Part shown: positions 8,850 through 15,687 of the stretch, piece by piece
Position numbering within the stretch: position 1 is the first letter of the stretch
Layout of the letters: each line of letters starts with the position of its first letter
Assembly: GCA_020634575.1 (NCBI GenBank)
Contig: JACKBM010000021.1
Coordinates: 1-64,000 of the forward strand
Length of the DNA: 64,000 nucleotides
DNA from: Ardenticatenales bacterium
GTDB taxonomy: Bacteria > Chloroflexota > Anaerolineae > Promineifilales > Promineifilaceae
Direction: 5' to 3'
Notes under the pieces: generated by a model
Told to the model about the DNA's origin: nothing
Database searches by the model: none
The model's input: only the letters and a program-made list of their open reading frames with translations
Made by a program: the position numbers and the translations under genes

Positions 8850-9956
8850 ATGGCCTCGCGCACAATCTTTCCGTTTACAGCAATCGTCGGTCAGGAACGC
8901 ATGAAGCGAGCGTTGATTTTGACTGCCGTGAATCCTCAGATCGGTGGTGTTCTCATTCGTGGTGAACGTGGTACCGCCAAATCAACCGCTTCCCGCGCCC
9001 TGGCGGCCCTGCTGCCCGAAGTCTCGGTCATCAAAGGTTGTCGCTTCGGCTGTGACCCCGCCTCGCCCAGCGAATGGTGTGATGACTGCATCGCCAACCG
9101 GGCTGAGCATTACGAGACCACCATGCGGCGGACGCCGTTTGTCGACCTGCCCGTCAGCGCGACGGAAGACCGGGTCGTGGGTACGCTGGATATCGAACAG
9201 GCGATTCAGCGGGGCGAAAAACATTTTGAACCCGGCGTTCTGGCCTCAGCCAACCGGGGCGTCCTCTATGTGGACGAAGTCAACCTGCTGGACGACCATG
9301 TCGTCGACCTGCTCCTTGACTCGGCCGCCATGGGCGTCAACATCGTCGAGCGCGAGGGCATTAGCTACAGCCACCCGGCCAAGTTCATCCTGGTCGGCAC
9401 GATGAACCCGGAAGAAGGCGATCTGCGGCCGCAGCTGCTGGACCGTTTTGCTTTCTCCGTGCAGATCGGTGGTCTGTTAGACCCGCAGATGCGCGTCCAG
9501 GTCATGGAGCGCCGCATCGGCTTTGAGACCGATCCGGATGGGTTCCGTGAAGAATGGACCGCCAATGAGCATCAGCTTTCAGAGCGGATCGCCAAAGCGC
9601 GTGAGCTGGTCAACGAAGTGACCTACTCGCGGGGCGACCTGGCCGCCATCGCCACGCTGACTTCTTCCTTCAAAGTCGATGGTCACCGGGGTGACCTGGT
9701 CATCCTGCGCGGTGCCCAGGCCAATGCCGCCTTCCACGGCCGCACCTACATCACCGATGAGGATATCCTCACCGCCGCGGAGCTGGCCCTACCCCACCGG
9801 GTCAAAGCCCAACCCTTCCAGGAAGGCAGCGTTAATGCCTACGACCTGGAGGAGACGCTGGAACAGGCCCGCAGTGAATTTGGCGACGGGGAACCGGGCG
9901 AAGAATCTGAACAGCAAGAAGCGGATGCCAATCCGGTAAAAAAAAAGAGACCCTAG
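8850..9956 (+). CDS. chlD: Chelatase AAA+ subunit, ChlI/BchI-like (zero-frame product)
   Basis: The zero-frame product is a 368-residue AAA+ ATPase of the magnesium/cobalt chelatase I family, close to the size of a free-standing ChlI/BchI subunit. It shows Walker A GERGTAKST (about 33-41), the chelatase insert with PFVDLPVSATEDRVVG, Walker B VLYVDEVNLLDD (about 135) and the sensor segment GTMNPEEGDLRPQLLDRF. An acidic Glu/Gln-rich stretch begins at about 340 and runs into KKKRP and the stop at 9954. The following frame continues the same protein family (acidic linker plus VWA), so this gene normally encodes one ChlD-like protein of about 684 residues. Such chelatase ATPases load metal into a tetrapyrrole together with a large ChlH/CobN subunit, which is not in this window. 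Without any bacteriochlorophyll genes here, cobalt insertion for B12 is more likely than magnesium insertion (inference). Confidence 0.92.
   Translation: MASRTIFPFTAIVGQERMKRALILTAVNPQIGGVLIRGERGTAKSTASRALAALLPEVSVIKGCRFGCDPASPSEWCDDCIANRAEHYETTMRRTPFVDLPVSATEDRVVGTLDIEQAIQRGEKHFEPGVLASANRGVLYVDEVNLLDDHVVDLLLDSAAMGVNIVEREGISYSHPAKFILVGTMNPEEGDLRPQLLDRFAFSVQIGGLLDPQMRVQVMERRIGFETDPDGFREEWTANEHQLSERIAKARELVNEVTYSRGDLAAIATLTSSFKVDGHRGDLVILRGAQANAAFHGRTYITDEDILTAAELALPHRVKAQPFQEGSVNAYDLEETLEQARSEFGDGEPGEESEQQEADANPVKKKRP
9938..9947 (+). promoter_or_regulatory. Putative -1 ribosomal frameshift site (A_AAA_AAG in a 9-A run)
   Basis: Nine A's (9938-9946) followed by G place the heptamer A_AAA_AAG (9941-9947) exactly in the zero-frame phase required for tandem -1 slippage (gta aaa aaa aag). 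After a -1 shift the next codon is GAG at 9947 and the frame stays open to 10903. Two small stems follow: GGTG-aag-CCACC-like near 9959-9970, and CAGGC-cga-GCCTG near 9990. No strong upstream Shine-Dalgarno-like stimulator is obvious. A homopolymer sequencing error would look the same. Confidence 0.65.
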
Positions 9957-10903
9957 ACGGTGAAGCCACCGAAAGTAATGAAGTAGGACAGGCCGAGCCT
10001 GGCCCCCAACAACCACCAGAAATGCCGCAAGATGGCAACTGGTGGGAAGGGGGCCAGACTCGGGACTCCACCGCCGAGTTCATGACCCGGCGGCTGGACA
10101 CCCCTCTGGACCGGCTCACCCGCAATCGGGCCGGTCGCCGCTCCCGCACCAAAACAGATCGCAAAAGAGGCCGTTACATCCAGTCCCGCCTGCCGCGCGG
10201 CGACCGGGTCACTGACCTCGCCTTTGACGCCACTCTGCGGGCCGCCGCACCGCACCAGCAGCGCCGCAAGGAAGAGAGCGAGTCTGAATTAGCCCTGCAG
10301 CTGCACAAACAGGATATCCGTGAAAAGGTCCGGGTGCGCAACACCGCCAACCTGGTCCTGTTCGTCGTTGATGCCAGCTGGAGTATGGCAGTCAGCGAGC
10401 GGATGGAAGCGACCAAGGGCGCCATCCTCTCACTGTTGACTGATGCGTACCAGCGCCGCGACCGTGTCGGCCTCATCGTCTTCCACAAGAACCAGGCCAA
10501 CCTGGTGCTGCCGCCCACCAACTCGGTGCAGTTGGCCCGCAAGGCGCTGGCCAACATCGCCGTCGGCGGCAAGACGCCGCTCTCGGCCGGATTATTAATG
10601 GCCCATAATGTCTTCCAGAAAGAAGCGGTTACCCACCCGGACGTGGACCCGCTTATGTTATTATTGACCGACGGGGCGGGGAATGTCAGCATGAGCAATC
10701 TGCCGCCGCAGGAAGAAGCGCACCGGATGGCGGCCATGATCAAAGAATCCAAGGTCAAATCGGTCGTGGTGAACATGGAACACCAGGCGTTTGACCAGGG
10801 TTTGGCCCGTACCCTGGCCGAAAAACTGGACGCGCCCTGCCTCAGCCTGGACCAGCTCCGGGCCGAGACCCTTTACAAAACCGTCATCGACAATATTCGA
10901 TAA
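9947..10903 (+). CDS. chlD: ChlD-like VWA domain, read by -1 frameshift from the upstream ORF
   Basis: Continuation of the chelatase protein in the -1 frame. The first about 25 codons encode an acidic Glu/Pro/Gln linker that joins smoothly to the acidic end of the upstream frame. A conserved basic segment (FMTRRLDTPLDRLTRNRAGRR) then precedes a von Willebrand A domain. The VWA metal site is VDASWSM (a DxSxS match), with GGKTPLSAG and LLTDGAGN supplying the other ligands. This is the integrin-I-like domain of BchD/ChlD and CobT-type subunits, which bridges the ATPase ring to the large chelatase subunit. The first ATG in this frame is at 10022, so independent initiation there is possible but would lose the linker, and no good ribosome binding site precedes it. 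The fused product would be about 684 residues, the usual length of the ChlD-type putative cobaltochelatase family. Confidence 0.85.
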   Translation, partial: ETLDGEATESNEVGQAEPGPQQPPEMPQDGNWWEGGQTRDSTAEFMTRRLDTPLDRLTRNRAGRRSRTKTDRKRGRYIQSRLPRGDRVTDLAFDATLRAAAPHQQRRKEESESELALQLHKQDIREKVRVRNTANLVLFVVDASWSMAVSERMEATKGAILSLLTDAYQRRDRVGLIVFHKNQANLVLPPTNSVQLARKALANIAVGGKTPLSAGLLMAHNVFQKEAVTHPDVDPLMLLLTDGAGNVSMSNLPPQEEAHRMAAMIKESKVKSVVVNMEHQAFDQGLARTLAEKLDAPCLSLDQLRAETLYKTVIDNIR

Positions 10904-10912
10904 GAGGTTTTT

Positions 10913-10994
10913 GCCACGGATTAACACGGATTTAGCACGGATTCTTCTTTTTTTGGTTTAGAAAATCTGTGCCAAATCCGTGTTAATCCGTGGC
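10913..10994. repeat. Inverted repeat element, family A copy 1 (ACGGATTAACACGG)
   Basis: The arms GCCACGGATTAACACGGATT and its exact reverse complement form a 21-bp perfect stem. The inner AGCACGGATT / AATCTGTGCC extends it imperfectly around a T-rich centre. It fills the gap between the chelatase and cyclophilin genes. Related copies occur at 45241-45347 and 63233-63339. It may act as a bidirectional terminator or be a small non-autonomous mobile element. Confidence 0.85.
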
Positions 10995-11020
10995 TCCTCT
11001 TCTTCAAAAAGGAGTTTTAG

Positions 11021-11497
11021 ATGCAGTGGAATAAACCACCGGAAATGGAAATTGATCCCAAGAAAAGCTATCAGGCGACCATCGAGACCAGCAAGGGGAC
11101 GATGGTGCTGGACCTGCATGCGGCGGAAGCGCCAGTAACGGTCAACAACTTCGTCTTTCTGGCGCGCCAGGGCTACTATGATGGCGTGACCTTTCATCGG
11201 GTCATTTCCAACTTCATGATTCAGGGCGGCGACCCAACTGGGACCGGCCGGGGCGGCCCAGGCTACAAGTTCCAGGATGAGTTCAATGGCAACCCGCACC
11301 GTCATGGCACCGGCACCCTCTCCATGGCCAACGCTGGTCCAGGCACTAACGGCAGCCAATTTTTCATCACGCACGCGCCGCAACCTCATCTGGATGGTAA
11401 ACACACCGTCTTCGGCCAGATTGCGTCCGGCATGGACGTGGTCAACGCCATCCGCCAGGGCGACAAGATGGTCAAGGTGACGATCAGCGAGAGCTAG
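11021..11497 (+). CDS. Peptidyl-prolyl cis-trans isomerase, cyclophilin type
   Basis: A 158-residue single-domain cyclophilin with no signal peptide, so a cytoplasmic proline isomerase and folding helper. Characteristic segments are [30 protein letters not shown] (with the catalytic Arg of FHRV and the QGGD loop), [20 protein letters not shown] and [12 protein letters not shown]. Length is normal for bacterial PpiB-like enzymes. The ATG is preceded by AAAAAGGAG about nine bases upstream. The gene lies directly after an inverted-repeat element and is followed by a strong terminator hairpin, so it is probably transcribed alone or as the end of the chelatase unit. Confidence 0.95.
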   Translation: MQWNKPPEMEIDPKKSYQATIETSKGTMVLDLHAAEAPVTVNNFVFLARQGYYDGVTFHRVISNFMIQGGDPTGTGRGGPGYKFQDEFNGNPHRHGTGTLSMANAGPGTNGSQFFITHAPQPHLDGKHTVFGQIASGMDVVNAIRQGDKMVKVTISES

Positions 11498-11523
11498 GCG
11501 TCAGGCAATCAGTCGTTAATTTC

Positions 11524-11556
11524 AAAGGGCGTACCAGACCGGTGCGCCCTTTGTTT
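11524..11556 (+). terminator. Rho-independent terminator after cyclophilin gene
   Basis: AAAGGGCG (11524-11531) pairs perfectly with CGCCCTTT (11545-11552), with further partial pairing inside (TACC/GGTG). It is followed by GTTTT and lies 27 bases after the cyclophilin stop. Confidence 0.75.
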
Positions 11557-11566
11557 TCGGGGGAAG

Positions 11567-12307
11567 ATGAATATGCGCCTGGCTATCATCTCTGATATTC
11601 ACGGGAATCTGCCCGCCCTGGAAGCCGCCCTGACCAGCAGCGCAGCCCAGGGTGTCGACCAATATGTCTGCCTGGGCGATGTGGCGGTCTTTGGGCCGCA
11701 ACCGCACAAATGCGTGGCCCGCCTGCAGACGTTGAATTGCCGTTTTGTCATGGGCAACACCGATGCCTATGCGCTGGAACCCTACCCGCTGCCTCACAGG
11801 GACGACCAATCTACCCTTTTCAACGAAGTCGAGTCCTGGTCTGCGGCCCAGCTTACAGACGCCGACCGCGATTTCATCAGGGGCTTCGCGGCCACACAGA
11901 CAATACGGTTGGATGGGGAGATGGCGCTGCTGGCGTTTCACGGCTCGCCGCGCTCCTTCAACGACGCCATCCGGCCGGAAACGCCCCGTACCACCCTGGA
12001 TAACTGGTTCAGCCCGCCGTTGCCAGCGCTGCTCGCCGGCGGCCATCAGCATGTCCAGTTCTGCCAGCCTTATCAGAGGAGCATCTTCCTGAACCCGGGC
12101 AGCGTCGGCATGCCCTATGCCAGTTCCGGCCGGTCCCACGACGTCAACCCAACCTACGCTGAATTCGCCATCATTACCGCAGAACAGGGCCATCTCGATA
12201 TCTCACTACAGCGGGCGACCTATAACCTGGCTGATCTCAAAAAGGCCGTGGCAGCCAGCCGCATGCCCGCCGCGGCCTGGTGGCTGGCCGATTGGGTACA
12301 GGCGTGA
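11567..12307 (+). CDS. Metallophosphoesterase, YfcE/MJ0936-like
   Basis: Calcineurin-like phosphoesterase of 246 residues, probably a cytoplasmic phosphodiesterase. Metal-site motifs appear in order: SDIHGNLPAL (D-x-H), CLGDVAVFG (GD), MGNTDAY (GNxD; Thr replaces the common His), FHGSP (His) and GGHQHVQF followed by NPGSVGMP (GHxH plus the family's PGS segment). The size and these motifs match the small YfcE/MJ0936 group rather than the large nucleotidases. A second in-frame ATG two codons later could also be the start; the GGGGGAAG just upstream serves either. It stands between two unrelated units; the next gene has its own promoter. Confidence 0.9.
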   Translation: MNMRLAIISDIHGNLPALEAALTSSAAQGVDQYVCLGDVAVFGPQPHKCVARLQTLNCRFVMGNTDAYALEPYPLPHRDDQSTLFNEVESWSAAQLTDADRDFIRGFAATQTIRLDGEMALLAFHGSPRSFNDAIRPETPRTTLDNWFSPPLPALLAGGHQHVQFCQPYQRSIFLNPGSVGMPYASSGRSHDVNPTYAEFAIITAEQGHLDISLQRATYNLADLKKAVAASRMPAAAWWLADWVQA

Positions 12308-12321
12308 AGGATGTCACCCGA

Positions 12322-12350
12322 TTGACACCGTTTCTACCCCTTGTTAAAAT
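12322..12350 (+). promoter_or_regulatory. Near-consensus sigma-70 promoter for ABC exporter operon
   Basis: A perfect TTGACA (12322-12327), a 17-base spacer and TAAAAT (12345-12350) lie 34 bases before the TTG start at 12385. The predicted transcript leader is about 28 bases and holds AAAAGGA as ribosome binding site. Confidence 0.8.
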
Positions 12351-12384
12351 CGGCGCATTGCCGCCTGCTTGAAAAGGATACCTG

Positions 12385-15300
12385 TTGAGTACATTTGCTT
12401 TCATCCTGAGACGCGCCCGCCATTATTGGCAAGTATTGGTTACACTGGCTCTCGGGGTGATTCTGGCTGCTGGCCTGCTCGCGTCCGGCCCCACCCTTGT
12501 CGACACGGCCATCGAATTCGGCCTGCGCCGGGTGTTACTGACGGCAGAACCGCTGGACGGCCATATGCGGCTCTTCACCCGGGATGAGCCCGATTTTATT
12601 CGCTTCCAGGCATTGCAATCCCAGGTCATCGAGTTGTTGCAAGGCCGTTTTGGCGGCCAGGTGCTGGAAGCGACACCGGCCGGTAACTCCCGCTGGCTCC
12701 ATCCCTGGGTTGACGCCATCCTGCTGGACAATGAACGGGTCAACTTCCGCTTCTATGACACCAGCACGGACAAACTGACTGAACACGCGGAATTTGTCGC
12801 GGGCGGCTGGCCGGGCGAATTGAACCTGGACAGCAACGTGATCCCTGGCGTCATCAGCGAAGGGATGGCCGCCGCCTACGGCCTGGGGGTCGGCGACCAG
12901 CTACCGCTCAGCCTGCGCCCCAGCGCCAGCGAGGTTGATTTTTATCTTGAGGTCAGCGGCATCCTGCGCATCATCGATCCCCAGGAGCTGTACTGGTTCG
13001 GCAGCTTCAATCCGCTCAGCTCCCAGGGCGATAACCGCTACGCCGAGCAATATGGCGCCCTGGTCTCGCCCACCCAATTTTTCGAACTGAGCGAAGCCTA
13101 CTTTGCCCCCTCTGAAGTGCAGCTCAGCTGGCACATCATCCTGGACCACAACAATCTGACGCTGCCCGAGCTGCCCCAGCTGCAATTCAACGCCACCGAC
13201 ATCCGCGAACGGGTCAAGTCGATCAAGAGCGATCTGACCCTGGAAACCAATCTGCCGGCTACGCTAACCGCCTTTGAACAGCAGGCCAACAGCATTCGCA
13301 CGCCCCTCTATTTTCTCAATTCAACGGTGGTGCTGCTGGGCCTGTACTACGTCGTCATGGCCGCTACGCTCACACTGGAACAACGGCAGCGGGAAATCGC
13401 CGTCATGCGCAGCCGGGGCGCCTCCGGACCACAGCTTTTTCAGCTCCAGCTCTGGGAAGCGGGCCTCATCTGCTTGATCGCCTTCCTCAGCGGGCCGGTC
13501 CTGGCCTATCTGTTCGTGACGTTGCTGGCCACGTTGGGGCCGCTGGCCGATGTGCGTGAAGCCGGGTGGCTGTTGCGCCTGCCCCAGGCGGCCTGGCTGG
13601 CCGCCGCGGTCGGCGCGGCGGCCTGTATCGCCAGCCTGATGCTGCCGGTGCCCAGTGCCCTGCGCCGCAGCATCGTCAACTACCAGCAAAACCTGACCCG
13701 TTCCGGCCGGAAACCACTCTGGCAGCGTTTTTATCTCGACGTTATCCTGCTCATCATTGGGCTGATTTTGCTGTGGCGACTGCAACTGTTTGGCAGCATC
13801 GTCGGCGGCGGCTCGGCAGGACCCCGCGTGGATTGGCTGTTACTGGTCTCACCGCTGGCGTTGCTGCTCGGCGCTGCCACCATCTTGCTGCGTGTCTTCC
13901 CACAATTGCTGAACGGCATCACCAACCTGGTGAGCCGGCTGCCGGGATTTGCCGCCCTGCTGGCCTTTCTACAACCTTCGCGCAACCCCAGCCATATCAC
14001 CCGGCTGGTGCTGTTGCTGACGTTGGCGATGGCCCTGGGTCTCTTCTCCAGCGGCCTGAACGCCACCCTGGACCGCAATGAAGTAGACAGCGCCATCTAT
14101 TCCGTCGGCAGCGATATCCGCATCATCAACCCGGATCTGGACGCCTTACCGGCGGTGACGGCTACAGCCGGGGTGGAAGGGACCTCCGTGGCGTTTCGGG
14201 GAACCGGCCGGTTAGAGCAGCGCATCCAAAACAGCTTCCCCGAGTTCAACGTCCTGGCCATCGACCCGGCCTCGTTTCTCACTGTCAGCAGCTACCGGGA
14301 GGATTTTGCCGCCACATCTGTACCCGACATGGTGCAGGCGCTAGAAGATTTTGATACAGAGCGTGTCCCTCTTCTGGAACTTCCCGGCCAGCCAGAAAGC
14401 TTCGGTCTCTGGCTCTGGCTCCATGAATTTAATATGGATCGGCTGCGTTTAGTCGACTTTGATGCCAAGTTCACGACGGCCCAGGGAACTCATTTCAACA
14501 TCCACCTCAATATCCCGGATGCCAACCCCAATCTGGAAGAAAATTGGCATTATTTCACTGGCGCCATGCCGCCGCTCTCGCCCGACAACTTCCCCATCTC
14601 CCTGCACTCACTCTGGATTCGTTCGCGGGCCAATTTTTTTGACCCGTATGAGCGTCCGCGCATCGATGAACTGACAGTGGTTGATGCGCAGACCGGCGCC
14701 ACGACTATCGTCAGCAGCTTCGAGACGGATTCCGAGCAACTGTTTAGCAGCGTTCAGGACATGGAAACAGCGCTGGATCGGATACGGCCAGGCCATGATG
14801 GGCAAAGCCAGCTGGCTATGGATTTTCTGGTGGGCGGGTTGCGCTCCTGGCGCTGGTACGGCATGAATTTCACCGGTCCAATCCCAGATACCGCGATTCC
14901 AGCCATCGTCAGTCAGGATTTTCAGGCATTAACTGATGTATCCATCGGCGACCGGATTGGCACCCGCGTTGACGCTGTTCAGGTTAATCTAGAAGTCGTC
15001 GGCATCGTCGACTACTTTCCCACCATGTACCAGGAACAGGACGCCGGCTACATTGTTACGCTGGCAGAACCGGTTTTGGCTCGCATCAATCTGACGCAGC
15101 CCGAGCCGACTGTACTGAATGAACTTTATATTGACACGGAAGATATCACGGTGAGTGCCCAGCTCATCGAAGCCAACACGGCACTCACCAGCGGTCGCTC
15201 TGAGCTACTGGAGGCCGAAACAGTGCGCAAGAGCATCAAGGCCGACCCGCTGGCCCTGGGGCTGCGCAGCGTTACCTTGTTTGGTTATGTGCTCACCTCC

Positions 15301-15684
15301 GTGTTAAGCCTGGCGGGCTTTGGCTCCCATTTCTATATGAGTGCCCGGCAACGCGCGACCGCCTACGGCGTGCTCCGCGCCATCGGCCTATCACCGCAGC
15401 AGCTTTATTTCTCCCTGGTTCTGGAACAGAGTTCGTTGATCTTTGCCGGTCTGGCCCTGGGCACCCTGCTGGGCCTTCTGCTCAACTGGCTGACGCTAAC
15501 CCAGCTGCCCATCTCCCTGGGCGGCCGCCCGCCCGCCCCGCCCTTCCTGGCGGCGACGGATTGGGGCGCCGTGGTCCAGATTTACCTGACGCTGACCATC
15601 GCCTTCCTGATTTCGCTGGGCATGGCCGTCTTCCTGCTCTGGCGGACGCAAATCCATCGCGTCCTGCGCGTGGGGGAGGAGTAG
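12385..15684 (+). CDS. ABC transporter permease, large FtsX-type
   Basis: An ABC permease of 1099 residues. Hydrophobic segments occur near 15-35, in a cluster at about 310-430, a second group at about 450-560 and a final group at about 970-1090. Two large extracytoplasmic regions lie between them (about 40-300 and 570-960). The cytoplasmic loop signatures LEQRQREIAVMRSRGAS and SARQRATAYGVLRAIGLS are the FtsX/MacB-type coupling segments, and each occurs once per half, so the chain looks like two FtsX modules fused. Such permeases often act in mechanotransmission or lipoprotein/peptide extrusion rather than import. The TTG start is supported by AAAAGGA and a strong promoter. Three bases separate it from the second permease, and the ATPase gene follows, forming one operon. 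Confidence 0.88.
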   Translation: MSTFAFILRRARHYWQVLVTLALGVILAAGLLASGPTLVDTAIEFGLRRVLLTAEPLDGHMRLFTRDEPDFIRFQALQSQVIELLQGRFGGQVLEATPAGNSRWLHPWVDAILLDNERVNFRFYDTSTDKLTEHAEFVAGGWPGELNLDSNVIPGVISEGMAAAYGLGVGDQLPLSLRPSASEVDFYLEVSGILRIIDPQELYWFGSFNPLSSQGDNRYAEQYGALVSPTQFFELSEAYFAPSEVQLSWHIILDHNNLTLPELPQLQFNATDIRERVKSIKSDLTLETNLPATLTAFEQQANSIRTPLYFLNSTVVLLGLYYVVMAATLTLEQRQREIAVMRSRGASGPQLFQLQLWEAGLICLIAFLSGPVLAYLFVTLLATLGPLADVREAGWLLRLPQAAWLAAAVGAAACIASLMLPVPSALRRSIVNYQQNLTRSGRKPLWQRFYLDVILLIIGLILLWRLQLFGSIVGGGSAGPRVDWLLLVSPLALLLGAATILLRVFPQLLNGITNLVSRLPGFAALLAFLQPSRNPSHITRLVLLLTLAMALGLFSSGLNATLDRNEVDSAIYSVGSDIRIINPDLDALPAVTATAGVEGTSVAFRGTGRLEQRIQNSFPEFNVLAIDPASFLTVSSYREDFAATSVPDMVQALEDFDTERVPLLELPGQPESFGLWLWLHEFNMDRLRLVDFDAKFTTAQGTHFNIHLNIPDANPNLEENWHYFTGAMPPLSPDNFPISLHSLWIRSRANFFDPYERPRIDELTVVDAQTGATTIVSSFETDSEQLFSSVQDMETALDRIRPGHDGQSQLAMDFLVGGLRSWRWYGMNFTGPIPDTAIPAIVSQDFQALTDVSIGDRIGTRVDAVQVNLEVVGIVDYFPTMYQEQDAGYIVTLAEPVLARINLTQPEPTVLNELYIDTEDITVSAQLIEANTALTSGRSELLEAETVRKSIKADPLALGLRSVTLFGYVLTSVLSLAGFGSHFYMSARQRATAYGVLRAIGLSPQQLYFSLVLEQSSLIFAGLALGTLLGLLLNWLTLTQLPISLGGRPPAPPFLAATDWGAVVQIYLTLTIAFLISLGMAVFLLWRTQIHRVLRVGEE

Positions 15685-15687
15685 CCC

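Noticed and set aside
8850..10903. Bacteriochlorophyll magnesium chelatase of a phototroph
   Set aside because: No other bch genes, large chelatase subunit or photosystem genes occur in the window; the ChlD-like protein fits a cobalt chelatase role equally well or better.
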